Assembly (NCBI RefSeq): GCF_001424985.1
Contig: NZ_LMDA01000012.1
Span: 248,001-312,000 of the forward strand
Reading direction: 5' to 3'
DNA length: 64,000 nucleotides
Origin: Rhizobium sp. Root1212
GTDB lineage: Bacteria; Pseudomonadota; Alphaproteobacteria; Rhizobiales; Rhizobiaceae
The notes below the pieces were generated by a model. That model ran no database searches. It was not told the origin of the DNA and saw only the letters and a program-made list of their open reading frames with translations. Position 1 is the stretch's first letter. Each line of letters starts with the position of its first letter. The position numbers and the translations under genes are program-made. Positions 7,910-16,757 of the stretch are shown piece by piece.

Positions 7910-9421
7910 TCAGGCTTCGTCGCGGCGCTGGCCGCCGGCCTGACGGCGCTGACCCTGCTGGCCGCCGCCGCCATTGCCGCCGCGGTTGCGCCACTGGCCC
8001 TGCTTCTGGCCGGGGCGACCGCCGCGGTTGCCGCGCTTGGCGGCTGCCGCTTCATGGGCAGCCTGTGCCGCCGGGCCCTGGCCCTTGCGATGCTGCTTCC
8101 GCTGCGGCTGGCCGTCGGCGATCAGTTCGTCGCCGGCAAACGGGCTCGGTGCGGCGCGCTCGGTGCGGGGCGCATTGTCGCTGCCGCCCTGCGGACGGGC
8201 GCGGCGCTGGTTGTGACCGTCGCCAGTGGCGCGCTGGGCGTTGCGGGCGCCGTTGCCGCCACGGGCACCCTTCGGGCGGGCGCGGTCGGCGGGAACTTCA
8301 CCGCTGGCAACGGCGATATCGATGTTCATCAGGCGTTCGATATCGCGCAGCAGACGGATTTCGTCCGGTGCGCAGAAGGCGATCGCGATGCCATCCCGGC
8401 CGGCGCGGGCGGTGCGGCCGATGCGGTGGACGTAAGCGTCCGGCACTTCCGGCAGGTCGTAGTTGTAGACGTGGGTGACGCCGGGAATGTCGATGCCGCG
8501 GGCAGCGACGTCGGTGGCGACGAGCACGCGGATTTCGCCGTCCCGGAAGGCCTTCAAGGCCCGTTCGCGCTGACCCTGGCTCTTGTTGCCGTGGATCGAG
8601 GCGACCGAGAAGCCGGTGTGGTCGAGATGCTTCATCAGCTTTTCGGCGCCATGCTTGGTGCGCGAAAAGACCATGGCGCGGCCATCCGGGTTTTCGTTGA
8701 GGGTCTTCTTGAGGATTTCCGTCTTCTGCGACTGGCCGGCGACGAAGTGAACATACTGCTCGACCTTGTCGGCTGCCTTGCCCGGAGGCGAGACTTCGAC
8801 GCGCTTCGGGTCGCTCAGGTATTCGCTGGCAAGCTCGGCGATCGCCTTCGGCATGGTGGCCGAGAACAGCAGGGTCTGGCGGTTCTTCGGCACCAGCTTG
8901 GAAATCTTGCGCAGGTCGTGGATGAAGCCGAGGTCGAGCATCTGGTCGGCTTCGTCGAGCACGAGATAGCGGGCCTGGGTCAGCGTCACGGCCTTGCGGG
9001 CGATGAGATCGAGCAGGCGGCCGGGGGTGGCGACGAGGATTTCAACGCCGCGGCCGAGCTGTTCGGACTGCTTGTTGATCGACGCGCCGCCGACGACGAG
9101 GCCGACGCGCAGCGGCGACTTCTTGACGAAGGTCTTCAGGTTGGCGGCGATCTGGTTCACCAGCTCACGGGTCGGGGCGAGCACGAGGGCGCGGATGTTG
9201 CGCGGATCGGCGCGCTTGCCGTCGGCCAGCATCTTCTCGATCATCGGCAGGCCGAAAGCGGCCGTCTTGCCGGTGCCGGTCTGGGCGAGGCCGATCAGGT
9301 CGTGGCCTTCCATGACAAGCGGGATAGCCTGGGCCTGGATCGGCGTGGGCGTAACGAAACCCTCGGTCGCAAGGGTCGCCAGCACGCCTTCAGAGAGGCC
9401 GAGGTCTTTAAAAGTGGTCAA
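7910..9421 (-). CDS. rhlE: DEAD-box RNA helicase, RhlE type
   Basis: A 503-residue ATP-dependent RNA helicase. In order: Q motif (TPTPIQAQAIP, about 25), Walker A AQTGTGKTAAF (about 46), PTRELV, DEAD box VLDEADQMLD (about 154), SAT in LFSATMP (about 185), RGIDIPGVTHVYNYD and HRIGRTAR (about 335). After residue 375 comes a basic, Gly/Arg/Gln/Asn-rich tail, typical of RhlE proteins that bind RNA in ribosome assembly or cold growth. The start is TTG at 9421 (MTTFKDLGL), matching the usual family N-terminus; no ATG is available. The 292 bp upstream to the AlkC-like gene carry no gene and allow a long 5' leader. Confidence 0.93.
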   Translation of the reverse strand: MTTFKDLGLSEGVLATLATEGFVTPTPIQAQAIPLVMEGHDLIGLAQTGTGKTAAFGLPMIEKMLADGKRADPRNIRALVLAPTRELVNQIAANLKTFVKKSPLRVGLVVGGASINKQSEQLGRGVEILVATPGRLLDLIARKAVTLTQARYLVLDEADQMLDLGFIHDLRKISKLVPKNRQTLLFSATMPKAIAELASEYLSDPKRVEVSPPGKAADKVEQYVHFVAGQSQKTEILKKTLNENPDGRAMVFSRTKHGAEKLMKHLDHTGFSVASIHGNKSQGQRERALKAFRDGEIRVLVATDVAARGIDIPGVTHVYNYDLPEVPDAYVHRIGRTARAGRDGIAIAFCAPDEIRLLRDIERLMNIDIAVASGEVPADRARPKGARGGNGARNAQRATGDGHNQRRARPQGGSDNAPRTERAAPSPFAGDELIADGQPQRKQHRKGQGPAAQAAHEAAAAKRGNRGGRPGQKQGQWRNRGGNGGGGQQGQRRQAGGQRRDEA

Positions 9422-9713
9422 TGTATAAACGCCTTTCGGGGCGCAAAACGATTTCGCCGGAATGGCACCATGCCGTTCCGGTTTCGCTTCGCGTCAAGAA
9501 CCCCGCGTGAAGTGGGAACTTGTGGGTTGAAAAAATACGGTCTGCGCTGCTTATTCGCCGTCGTTTGGCGAGCCTAGTCCGAGCGCTGGCCTTCTTCGCA
9601 GAAATCTGTCTGCAGGGCTCGCTCACGCGGCGGCCGGAAGGTGACGCTGCCCTCATGTCGTTGTTTTGCGATGAAAAGTCAAGAGGTGTTTTGTGCAGGT
9701 GCGAAGAGGCGTC

Positions 9714-10814
9714 TCAATCCATCGAAAGCTCGAAATCGCCGCTGGCGACGACAACGCCGTTGACGAGGATATCGATGCGGTGCGTGCCCGGATAATATTG
9801 CCGGGTGGTGATGGGCCGCAGGGCGTGTCTGCGGGAAAGGTTGACCGTCTCGTCTGGCCTGAGCATCAGGCTTTTCCATTTGAACACCTTCGGCGCCAGC
9901 GTGCCGTTGGCTTTGCGGTGATGGACGGCATAATCGATCATCGCCTGCTGTGCCGCGGCGGCGGTGTTTTCCAGCGAAAGCGTGAAATCGACGCCATCGC
10001 CGAAGACGACCTTCGGCGTCGATATCGCAAGGTTGGCCGCTATGGCCTCGAGCGCGCCAAAACCGAAATTGCCGAGCGCTCCGGCATGTCCCTTCTTCAA
10101 CAGCGTTCGCGAGGCATGGCGTAGCAGCCGCGTCCGTTCGGGGGAGGCGTCGACGATATGGCGCGCCACGAACTCGGCGACCAGATCGGGATGATCCTTG
10201 GCGATGTCGTTGAGACTGTTGGCGACGGAACGGCGGACATAGTCCTCGGGATCGTCCAGCAGGGTTTCAAGGATCGGCAGGATCGGTTGCGGGTCGGCGA
10301 TCAGTTTCGGCAGGCGCATGGCCCAGGGCAGGCGCGGGCGAGTGCCTTCGCTTGCCAGGCGGCGCACATGGTGGTTGGCATCGCGCACCCAGCCGGCGAT
10401 CTCGGCGAGCGCCCGGTCCTGATCGGCGTGGATGAAGGTGCGGATGCCGAATTCGGCGGTGAAGTGGCGGGTCAGTTCCTTGAGCAAGGCCAGCGATATC
10501 TCGAAATCGTCGAGGCCGCGGCGGGCAATATACTGGTTGACGGGCAGCAGCATCCAGCCGGCAAGGCCGGGGCGGTCCGTGTGCGGCAAGCTTGCGGAAA
10601 GAAGGGCGGCGGCCTCAGGAAAATCCTCCGGCAAGGTGGCTTCAAGCGCGTCCGAAATTTGCAGCGCGCGCTGCATGAGTTCGAGGCTCTCCATATCTTT
10701 CGTCGCCAGCGCCGTGAAGCGCTTGCGGTCGAAGGTGGAGGCGTGCCGGCCGATATGGTTTCCCATAGCCTCGACAAGTCCGGGATGGATCAGGTTTTTC
10801 AAGGGTTCGGCCAT
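9714..10814 (-). CDS. AlkC-like DNA alkylation repair protein (HEAT-like repeats plus Ig-like domain)
   Basis: A 366-residue protein. Residues about 1-240 are helical repeats including RRLASEGTRPRLPWAMRLP and DDPEDYVRRSVANSLNDIAK, the signature stretches of AlkD/AlkC DNA glycosylases, which remove bulky or N3-methyl purines without flipping the base. The last 100 residues (KVVFGDGVDFTLSLENTAA onward) look like an all-beta immunoglobulin-like domain, the feature separating AlkC from AlkD. It is monocistronic, with a start ATG at 10814. Damage specificity (3-methyladenine, 3-methylcytosine) is inferred from the family. Confidence 0.85.
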   Translation of the reverse strand: MAEPLKNLIHPGLVEAMGNHIGRHASTFDRKRFTALATKDMESLELMQRALQISDALEATLPEDFPEAAALLSASLPHTDRPGLAGWMLLPVNQYIARRGLDDFEISLALLKELTRHFTAEFGIRTFIHADQDRALAEIAGWVRDANHHVRRLASEGTRPRLPWAMRLPKLIADPQPILPILETLLDDPEDYVRRSVANSLNDIAKDHPDLVAEFVARHIVDASPERTRLLRHASRTLLKKGHAGALGNFGFGALEAIAANLAISTPKVVFGDGVDFTLSLENTAAAAQQAMIDYAVHHRKANGTLAPKVFKWKSLMLRPDETVNLSRRHALRPITTRQYYPGTHRIDILVNGVVVASGDFELSMD

Positions 10815-10974
10815 GTTCGCTCCTGCTACCTCCCGCGACGATAGCCGTTGCAGGGCCTGCTGACAGGTGGTCTTCCCGGTTTTCCAGAGTTTGCGGAACC
10901 TTTGCGGGTGCCGGCGTATTTAAACCCCTATGTGCGCCGCCATCCGGGCAGCGCAACTGCCCGAGGAGAGAACG

Positions 10975-11424
10975 ATGCCCACCACATGGATTCTTGCCGC
11001 CGATGGAAATCAGGCCCGCCTTCTGAAGGGTGTGAATTTTCTGAAGGACGAACCCCAGAACCCCGAGCAGGAGATATTTCAGCTACAGACCAAGCGCGTT
11101 CAGGACATCATGGCCGACAAGCCCGGCCGTAGCCATTCATCCAATGGCCAGGGTCGTTCGGCGATGGAATACAGCAGCGACCCGGTGCGCGAGGAGCAGC
11201 AGAAGTTTACCGCCGAAATTGCCGGGAAGATCGATGCCTATGCCCAGCAGGGCGCGTTCGATCGTCTGGTGCTGTGCGCTGCACCGCAGACACTCGGGGA
11301 TCTGCGTTCGATGCTGTCGAATGCCACCCGCGAGCGGACGACCGTCGAAATCAGCAAGGATTACGCCCGCCTGCCGACGGACAAACTGATTTCGTCCGTG
11401 CGCTCGGTTATGTTTGAGCAGTGA
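10975..11424 (+). CDS. Host attachment protein (Hat family)
   Basis: A 149-residue protein beginning MPTTWILAADGNQARLLKGV. It matches the family annotated as host attachment protein in Agrobacterium and other proteobacteria, which shows an N-terminal beta strand, a variable middle (here rich in Gly, Ser and Gln) and a C-terminal RNase-like/eRF1-like fold (RLVLCAAPQTLGDLR, near 100). No experimentally firm function is known to me; the name comes from early Agrobacterium work. GAGGAGAG lies 6 bases before the ATG at 10975. An upstream GTG/ATG extension is open but lacks a ribosome site. A RIME-like repeat begins 13 bp after the stop. Confidence 0.8.
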   Translation: MPTTWILAADGNQARLLKGVNFLKDEPQNPEQEIFQLQTKRVQDIMADKPGRSHSSNGQGRSAMEYSSDPVREEQQKFTAEIAGKIDAYAQQGAFDRLVLCAAPQTLGDLRSMLSNATRERTTVEISKDYARLPTDKLISSVRSVMFEQ

Positions 11425-11436
11425 TGGCGGGTAATT

Positions 11437-11563
11437 CCTTCTCCCCGCCTGCGGGGAGAAGGTGGCCGACAGGCCGGATGAGGGGCAGGCGCTTCAGCGC
11501 CTTCAAGGATGACAGTTTCGCCCCTCACCATAACCCTCTACCCGCCAGCGAGGAGAGGGGACG
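11437..11563 (+). repeat. RIME1-like intergenic palindromic element, copy 1 (A-B order)
   Basis: Module A is a near-perfect palindrome CCTTCTCCCCGC / GCGGGGAGAAGG (11437-11462) followed by GGATGAGGGGCA. Module B is CCCCTCACCATAACCCTCT with a degenerate partner AGGAGAGGGGACG (to 11563). The arrangement matches the Rhizobium-specific intergenic mosaic element RIME1. It lies between the convergent attachment-protein and MttB-family genes. Confidence 0.85.
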
Positions 11564-11584
11564 ACAGAGATTGTCGCGCCTCTC

Positions 11585-13171
11585 TCAGAAATCCGTCGGC
11601 ACGCCCCCTTCCGCCTTGCGGCGCGCGACAAAGGCATCGAGTTCTTCCTCGATGGCCGGATCGAGCGGCGGGCGTTCGTATTCGTTGAGCTTTTCCTTGA
11701 AGATGCGGTTGGCGTGATCGTAGGTCGTCGGGCGGCCGGCCTCCGTCCAGGTCTCGAAATTGCGCCAGTCCGAGAGGATCGGCGAGTAGAAGGCCGTCTC
11801 GTAGCGGGCAAGTGTGTGCGGCGTGCCGAAGAAATGGCCGCCCGGCCCTACGTCGCGAATCGCATCGAGGCCCAGCGCATCGGCGCTGACATCGAGCGGT
11901 TTCAGGAACTCCGCCACCATCTGCAGCATATCGACATCGAGGATGAATTTCTCGAAGGAGGCCGTCAGTCCGCCTTCGCTCCACCCGGCCGCGTGCATGA
12001 TGAAATTGCCGCCGCCCTGTGTCAGTGCCCACAACGACATCGCCGATTCATAGGCGGCCTGCGCATCGAGCGTGTTGGACGCATTGGTGTTGGAGGTGCG
12101 GTAGGGAATGCCGTAGCGGCGGGCAAGCTGGCCGCCGGCGATGACCGCCTTCATATATTCCGGCGTGCCGAAGGCTGGCGCCCCGGTCTTCATGTCGACA
12201 TTGGAGGTGAAGCCGCCATACATCACCGGCGCTCCACGCCGCACCATCTGGGTGAAGGCGATGCCGGAAAGCGCCTCGGCGTTCTGCTGCACCAACGCGC
12301 CCGCGATGGTCACCGGCGCCATGGCGCCCGCCAGCGTAAACGGCGTGACCACGACCACCTGATTGCGCGCCGACATTTCCATGATGCCCTGCAGCATCGG
12401 CCCGTCGAGTCTGAGCGGCGAGGAGGTGTTGATGATGGTGAACAGCGACGGTTCCTGCTCCATCTGCTCAGGTGTAATGCCGCGGCCGATGCGTGCAATC
12501 TCCAGCGCATCGAGATTGCGCTGCCTGCCGAGCGAATAGGCGTGGAAGGCCTTGTCGGTAAGCTTCACCATGTCCGAGAGGCAGTCGAGATGGCGCACCG
12601 AGGCGTGGATATCGACCGGCTCGACCGGATAGCCGCCGGTCGTGTGGATGATGTCATAGGATTGGGCGAGCTTGACGAGCTTGCGATAGTCTTCCTGATT
12701 GCCGGCTCGGCGGCCGCCCTCGCGGTCGGCGACGAAGGGGGCGCTGGCGATCTGGGCGAAGACGAGGTTGTTGCCGCCGATCTGGACGTTGCGCAGCGGA
12801 TTGCGGGCATGCAGCGTGAAGCCGGAAGGAGCCGAGGCTATCATCTCCGAGATCAGGCCGCGGTCGAAGCGCACCCGGTCGGTTCCCGGCGTTATATCTG
12901 CGCCGGCGGCTTTCATCAGGGTGCGGGCCTCCGGCAGGATGACGTCCATGCCGATTTCTTCAAGCACGGTCAACGACGCCTCGTGGATCGCCTCGATCGT
13001 CTCGTCATCGACGATTTTCGATTTCTGCAGCGTATTGACGAGATTGAGATATTTCAAGCCGCCCAGGCTTTTGCGGGAGCGTTCGGCCCCGCGCCCTCCG
13101 ACTCGTTTGCGGCGCTCGACGGGTGCATCTGTATCAGTGAGGGAAGGCGTCGTCGCTTGGTTGTCGCTCAT
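11585..13171 (-). CDS. Trimethylamine methyltransferase (MttB) family protein, non-pyrrolysine type
   Basis: A 528-residue member of the MttB superfamily with an uninterrupted reading frame: no in-frame amber codon, so it is not a pyrrolysine enzyme. Such members in other bacteria demethylate quaternary amines such as glycine betaine or carnitine, passing a methyl group to a corrinoid protein. Recognisable regions include EIGMDVILPEARTLMKAAGA (about 74), MYGGFTSNVDMKTGAPAFG (about 315) and GHFFGTPHTLARYETAFYSP (about 452). No corrinoid protein or reductive activase is adjacent, so the substrate and even the methyltransferase role are open. It has a 40-residue charged N-terminal extension and a start ATG at 13171. 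Confidence 0.85.
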   Translation of the reverse strand: MSDNQATTPSLTDTDAPVERRKRVGGRGAERSRKSLGGLKYLNLVNTLQKSKIVDDETIEAIHEASLTVLEEIGMDVILPEARTLMKAAGADITPGTDRVRFDRGLISEMIASAPSGFTLHARNPLRNVQIGGNNLVFAQIASAPFVADREGGRRAGNQEDYRKLVKLAQSYDIIHTTGGYPVEPVDIHASVRHLDCLSDMVKLTDKAFHAYSLGRQRNLDALEIARIGRGITPEQMEQEPSLFTIINTSSPLRLDGPMLQGIMEMSARNQVVVVTPFTLAGAMAPVTIAGALVQQNAEALSGIAFTQMVRRGAPVMYGGFTSNVDMKTGAPAFGTPEYMKAVIAGGQLARRYGIPYRTSNTNASNTLDAQAAYESAMSLWALTQGGGNFIMHAAGWSEGGLTASFEKFILDVDMLQMVAEFLKPLDVSADALGLDAIRDVGPGGHFFGTPHTLARYETAFYSPILSDWRNFETWTEAGRPTTYDHANRIFKEKLNEYERPPLDPAIEEELDAFVARRKAEGGVPTDF

Positions 13172-13276
13172 GGCTTTTCCATCGGTTAGGCACGTCGCCA
13201 GACTGCCTGTTCATGACGAAAAATGGCCTTCCATTTGCGACAGCAAGCTTCCTAGACAGAAAACTGGGGCACCCGA

Positions 13277-14002
13277 TCAGCCCGCTTTGACACCGCAAAG
13301 CATCTCGCGCTTGCCGGCAAAGCCCTTGCGCCGCTCAACCGCGAATCCTGCCGATTGCAGGTTCCGGCGCACGAAACCGGCCGCGGCATAGGTGGCGAAG
13401 CTGCCGCCGGGGCGGGTCTTGTCATGGACCAGTTGCATCAGTTCCGCCGACCACATGTCGGGGTTTCGCGCCGGCGCGAAGCCATCGAGATACCAGGCAT
13501 CGAACAGGCCGTCGAAACGGCCGATCTCTTCGAAAGCGGTGCCGCAGACGACGGTCAGTCGCGCTTGCTCATCAAGATCGAGGGCAACCCGTCCCGCCGG
13601 TTCGTCCGGCCAGGCGGCGGCGAGCGCCAGCCGTTCGCGCTCGATTTCCGGCCAATGGGAGAGTGCCCGGTCGATCTCGGCGCGTCGCATGGGAAAGCGC
13701 TCGAACGAAACGAAATGCAGCCGCTCGCCGTCTTCGGCCGTTTCGCGGAACTGCCGCCAGGTCTCGCAGAAATTCAGCCCGGTGCCGAAGCCGAGTTCGC
13801 CGATGGTGAACTCCGCCTTGCCCTTAAAGCGTTCCGGCAGGCCGTTTCCGGCCAGGAAAACATGGCCGCATTCCAGCCGGCCATCGGTGCGGCAATAAAA
13901 GTGATCGCCAAATTCCCGCGAATAGGGCATATCGCCCTCGTCCCAACTCAAGGTCTGATGATCGGGCGGCGACGGGGTGTTTTCCAGGGTGCTGTCGGTC
14001 AT
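13277..14002 (-). CDS. mnmD: tRNA 5-methylaminomethyl-2-thiouridine methyltransferase MnmD
   Basis: A 241-residue S-adenosylmethionine-dependent methyltransferase equivalent to the N-terminal half of E. coli MnmC. It would methylate nm5s2U34 to mnm5s2U34 in tRNAs for Glu, Lys and Gln. Family motifs are MPYSREFGDHFYC near 26, VFLAGNGLPERF, the SAM loop GELGFGTGLNFCE near 70 and DAWYLDGFAPARNPDMW near 170. The start at ATG 14002 is preferred; a TTG at 14038 is open but poorly supported. The gene is divergent from the FAD enzyme that starts at 14042, which would correspond to the other half of MnmC. Confidence 0.9.
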   Translation of the reverse strand: MTDSTLENTPSPPDHQTLSWDEGDMPYSREFGDHFYCRTDGRLECGHVFLAGNGLPERFKGKAEFTIGELGFGTGLNFCETWRQFRETAEDGERLHFVSFERFPMRRAEIDRALSHWPEIERERLALAAAWPDEPAGRVALDLDEQARLTVVCGTAFEEIGRFDGLFDAWYLDGFAPARNPDMWSAELMQLVHDKTRPGGSFATYAAAGFVRRNLQSAGFAVERRKGFAGKREMLCGVKAG

Positions 14003-14041
14003 TCGCGAAGCGTTAATCCCGGCTGGCGGGAAGGTCAATCG

Positions 14042-15175
14042 ATGACGGATGTGTTGATCGTCGGCGGCGGCATCATGGGGCTCTGGGCCGCGGTGAAGGC
14101 GGTAAGATCAGGGATTTCGGTGCATCTCGTGGAACGCGAGCGGATCGGCGCCGGCGCAAGCGGCGGCCTGCTCGGCGCGCTGATGCCGCATATGCCCGAC
14201 CGCTGGAACGCCAAAAAGCAATTCCAATACGAAGCGCTGGTTTCGCTTGAAAGCGAGATCGCTCGGCTTGAAGCTGAGACGGGGCTTTCGGCGGGCTACC
14301 GGCGCTGCGGACGGATCATGCCGCTGCCGAAGCCGCATCTGCGCGATATCGCACTCCGGCACGAGCAGGAAGCGCTGACCAACTGGAACCAGCAGGATCG
14401 CTCCTTCTTCTGGAACGTGATGGAATGCCCGCAGATATCCGGCTGGCCGGCGGATGAGTTCACCGCGTCCGGGATCGTCTTTGACACGCTCGCCGCCCGT
14501 GTCTCGCCGAGATTGTTGCTGGCCGTTCTCAAGGCATGGCTCGGCCGGCAGCAAAACGTGATCCTCGACGAGGGATGCGATGCCGTTGACATCGATCCGC
14601 AAACCGGTAGGGCCTGCCTGTCCAATGGCCTGACGGTCAGTTTCGGTGCATGCCTCTTGGCAAACGGCGTTGGTGCCTTCGATGTCCTCGACCGTCTGAA
14701 CGGTGGTTCCCTGAAGCAGCCCATCGGCGTGCCCGTCAAAGGGCAGGCGGCGTTGCTCGATGCGAAGGTCGATCCCACATGGCCGGTGATCTTCCACGAC
14801 GGTCTTTATATTATTCCACATGAAGACGGCCGCGTCGCGGTCGGCAGCACCAGCGAAGAGCGGTTCGACGACCCCGTTTCCATCGATGATCAACTGGATG
14901 GTTTGATTACGCGCGCTCGCCGCTTCGCGCCCTGTCTTGAGCTGGCCCCGGTCGTGGAGCGCTGGGCGGGCCTGCGCCCCAAGGCAATCGGCCGAGACCC
15001 GATCGCCGGCCGTCATCCCGAACACGAAAAGCTCGTTGTGCTTGGCGGCGGATTCAAGATCAGCTTCGGGATCGCCCATCGACTGGCGGAGGGGGTGGTT
15101 GCGGGCATCGCGGGCGGCGCGGAGACATTGCCGTCATCCTTCACCGTCGCCCATCATCTCGCCTTACAGGGCTGA
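14042..15175 (+). CDS. DAO-family FAD-dependent oxidoreductase, probable stand-alone MnmC oxidase
   Basis: A 377-residue protein with the dinucleotide-binding VLIVGGGIMGLWAA (residues 4-17), ERERIGAGASGG and GALMPHMPDRW near 40-60, and a C-terminal GRDPIAGRHPEHEKLVVLGG typical of glycine-oxidase-like enzymes. The GASG...GALxP pattern resembles the oxidase domain of MnmC, which removes the carboxymethyl group from cmnm5s2U in tRNA. Its start lies 40 bp from the mnmD start on the opposite strand. It is a confident DAO-family flavoprotein; the tRNA role is inferred from that pairing and a D-amino-acid or glycine oxidase remains possible. Confidence 0.82.
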   Translation: MTDVLIVGGGIMGLWAAVKAVRSGISVHLVERERIGAGASGGLLGALMPHMPDRWNAKKQFQYEALVSLESEIARLEAETGLSAGYRRCGRIMPLPKPHLRDIALRHEQEALTNWNQQDRSFFWNVMECPQISGWPADEFTASGIVFDTLAARVSPRLLLAVLKAWLGRQQNVILDEGCDAVDIDPQTGRACLSNGLTVSFGACLLANGVGAFDVLDRLNGGSLKQPIGVPVKGQAALLDAKVDPTWPVIFHDGLYIIPHEDGRVAVGSTSEERFDDPVSIDDQLDGLITRARRFAPCLELAPVVERWAGLRPKAIGRDPIAGRHPEHEKLVVLGGGFKISFGIAHRLAEGVVAGIAGGAETLPSSFTVAHHLALQG

Positions 15176-15265
15176 ATCAAAAGCCCGCCTCACACTCCAT
15201 CGTCATCCTAGAACTTGTTACGAGGATCTTCCCGACCTCATCAAGGGCTCCCGCATCAGCCTGCA

Positions 15266-15667
15266 TTACATCCAATATGGCGGCACGCCGTAGTAATCGT
15301 AGATGTGGCGGCCGTTTTCGCGGTTCCAGTCGTATTCGTCATCGCCATGGTATTTCGGCGCGTTTTCGACCTGGTCGCGGGTGACTTCGGTACGGTACCC
15401 GCCCAAGTCCTCGTCATAGGAGAGCTTTGCCCAGGGCAGAGGGTAATGATCCTCTCCCATGCCCAGAAAACCGCCAAAGGCGAGTACGGCATAGGCGACA
15501 CGGCCGCTGCGCTTTTCCAGGATGACGCGTTCGATCGAGCCGATATGCTTTCCATCTGCGCCATAGACCCGTGTGCCCTCGACCTTGTCGCTGGCGATCA
15601 AATCGTGGGTCTCTCGGATCGTCGCATCCTGACGCGTGCCCTGAAATTCAGAACCCTGATAGGTCAT
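15266..15667 (-). CDS. PRC-barrel domain protein
   Basis: A 133-residue protein with a PRC-barrel core (LIASDKVEGTRVYGADGKHI, residues 24-43; IERVILEKRSGRVAYAVLAF) like the small PRC proteins that are common in rhizobia, followed by an acidic, Tyr-rich tail (DDEYDWNRENGRHIYDYYG). PRC barrels also occur in photosynthetic reaction-centre H subunits and RimM, but no partner domain is present here. The start ATG at 15667 has a GGAGA site just upstream on the minus strand. The 194 bp before it hold no gene. Confidence 0.85.
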   Translation of the reverse strand: MTYQGSEFQGTRQDATIRETHDLIASDKVEGTRVYGADGKHIGSIERVILEKRSGRVAYAVLAFGGFLGMGEDHYPLPWAKLSYDEDLGGYRTEVTRDQVENAPKYHGDDEYDWNRENGRHIYDYYGVPPYWM

Positions 15668-15861
15668 GATCTATCTCCCTGTTTGTTGCATCGACAAGAA
15701 AAACGGTTCGCGGCGCGAATGGTTCCCTTTCGTAAAACCGGGAAAATAAGCTTTCGCTTTCGCAACTTAGGAATGCCGGGGCAATCCGGATCGCGTCTTT
15801 GTCGTCCTGTCACGAAGTTGGTCTATCTCGGGCAGCAGATATCCGAATCAAGGACCTGCAG

Positions 15862-16653
15862 ATGCGGTACGCGATCTATTTCACGCCCTCTATACACGAC
15901 CCGCTGGCCGTTGCCGCGGCAAGCTGGCTCGGGCGCAACGTCTATTCCGGGGAGGCCTGCGAGCCGCCGTCGATCGCCGGTTTCAGCCGCCAGGAGATCG
16001 CCTTCCACACGGCCGTTCCGCGCCGCTACGGTTTCCACGGCACGATCAAGGCGCCCTTCCGGCTGCATCCGGACGAGACCGAGGCGAGCCTTCTGAAATT
16101 CATGATGCAATTCGCCAGTGCTGCCGTGCCCTTCGAAATCCCGCAGATGGACGTCGCACGTCTCGGAAATTTCTACGGTCTTATGCCCTCGGCGGAATGC
16201 GCGGACATGAACTATCTCGCGGCCTCCGCAGTGGAGGCCTTCGACCGCTTTCGCGCGCCGTTGACGGAGGCGGAGATCGAACGGCGTGATTCCGATGCGC
16301 TGACGGCACCGCAATTCACCAATCTGTATCGCTGGGGATATCCTTATGTCATGGACGAATTCCGCTTCCACATGATGCTGACCGGCGCGCTGCACCCCAA
16401 TCTGCGCGAGCGTTTCGAAACCGCGCTGCGTGGTTATTTCGAGCCGCTGCTCACCGAGCCGGTCAAGGTGGCGAGCCTTGCGCTGTTCGTCGAGACGGAG
16501 CCGGGCGCGCCGCTGCGCGTCCATTCGCAGCACCCGCTCGGCAAGCTTCCAGCCCATCGCCCGAGCATCCGCCGAAAGGGCGGCGACGGCGTGGTGGCGC
16601 CGATCGCAACTGAGCAGATGGCGGCGCTTTCCATGCGCCTTCACGCCCGCTGA
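15862..16653 (+). CDS. DUF1045 protein, 2H phosphoesterase-like
   Basis: A 263-residue protein starting MRYAIYFTPSIHDPLAVAAA. It has two His-x-Thr-like motifs, FHGTIKAPF near residue 55 and FHMMLTG near 170, which mark the 2H phosphoesterase superfamily. The DUF1045 branch is often found in phosphonate-utilisation clusters, but no phn gene is visible here. The translation start is the ATG after CTGCAG at 15862; an upstream in-frame extension lacks family similarity. It is followed 104 bp later by the purine operon and may simply be an independent gene. Confidence 0.8.
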   Translation: MRYAIYFTPSIHDPLAVAAASWLGRNVYSGEACEPPSIAGFSRQEIAFHTAVPRRYGFHGTIKAPFRLHPDETEASLLKFMMQFASAAVPFEIPQMDVARLGNFYGLMPSAECADMNYLAASAVEAFDRFRAPLTEAEIERRDSDALTAPQFTNLYRWGYPYVMDEFRFHMMLTGALHPNLRERFETALRGYFEPLLTEPVKVASLALFVETEPGAPLRVHSQHPLGKLPAHRPSIRRKGGDGVVAPIATEQMAALSMRLHAR

Positions 16654-16757
16654 AAGACGCCGGCAGGACCGGCCTTCCCCATCGGAAAATCACAATTTCA
16701 TCTCGACTTTTCCGTTTTGGATACGCTACCGTATCCGGGAAATCGAAGGATGAAATC

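Noticed and set aside
8054-9577. 507-codon open frame antisense to the helicase
   Set aside because: The minus strand carries every DEAD-box motif; the plus frame shows none.
9408-9795. Small open frames on both strands between the helicase and AlkC-like genes
   Set aside because: No ribosome site, biased composition and no family likeness; better explained as leader and 3' flank.
11585-13171. Pyrrolysine-dependent trimethylamine methyltransferase
   Set aside because: The reading frame has no internal amber codon, so it cannot be the pyrrolysine type.
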